DNA of 64,000 bases from Lysinibacillus parviboronicapiens (GTDB taxonomy: Bacteria; Bacillota; Bacilli; Bacillales_A; Planococcaceae), in contig NZ_PYWI01000016.1 of assembly GCF_003049575.1 (NCBI RefSeq), positions 1-64,000 on the forward strand, in the 5' to 3' direction. Below are positions 63,535 to 64,000 of the stretch, piece after piece. Position numbers and translations under genes: made by a program. Under the pieces are notes generated by a model, which saw only the letters and a list, made by a program, of their open reading frames with translations, was not told the origin of the DNA and searched no databases. Every line of letters begins with the position of its first letter. The stretch's first letter is position 1.

Positions 63535-64000
<466 letters not shown>

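Overview
The window is AT-rich Firmicutes DNA from the Bacillales. The best guess is Planococcaceae, Lysinibacillus-like, but this rests on gene order and protein resemblance read by eye, not on a search. Support comes from the right half, which carries the B. subtilis-type order ctsR-mcsA-mcsB-clpC-radA, yacL-ispD-ispF-gltX, cysE-cysS-mrnC-rlmB-rae1-sigH, rpmG-secE-nusG-rplKA-rplJL-(rsmC-like)-rpoB-rpoC, with strong Shine-Dalgarno sequences, many GTG/TTG starts, T-box leaders, a CtsR operator and a sporulation sigma factor (SigH). No tRNA, rRNA, CRISPR array or prophage was seen.

Region 1-5.7 kb holds single genes: the end of an IS3-type element, guaC behind a likely PurR-controlled promoter, two VOC-fold proteins, a dCache chemoreceptor, a GC-rich dyad repeat and an FG-GAP/VCBS-like protein.

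Region 5.9-18.4 kb is an accessory metabolic block. An acyl-CoA-dehydrogenase-like flavoprotein leads a cystine-type ABC importer operon. It is followed by a YfcC-family carrier plus M20 amidohydrolase behind two tandem palindromes, a CofE (F420 glutamate ligase)-family protein divergent from a LysR regulator, a CysL-like regulator divergent from a YeiH-family exporter, and an IsdG/HmoA-type heme monooxygenase with a Fur-like dyad. Sulfur and amino-acid scavenging is the common thread, by inference. A decayed cotH-like pseudogene follows.

Region 19.5-39.2 kb contains a methyltransferase, proS (the form without an editing domain) under a T-box, a five-gene livKHMGF-type branched-chain amino-acid importer, cupin_5 and DUF6904-like proteins, rluF, an aldehyde dehydrogenase paired with DUF779, a 42-residue small ORF with its own terminator, DUF4003, a second aldehyde dehydrogenase, a YkhA-type thioesterase, the oxygen sensor HemAT (with a SigD-like promoter), corA and small membrane proteins.

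Region 39.4-64 kb is the conserved housekeeping cluster: protein quality control, DNA repair, isoprenoid precursors, Glu/Cys charging and cysteine synthesis, rRNA and mRNA processing, then the transcription/translation core. Notable here are the absence of disA after radA, a hairpin between the Shine-Dalgarno sequence and the ispF start, and a leader before nusG whose hairpins are mutually exclusive in the way expected of an attenuator. The window ends inside rpoC.
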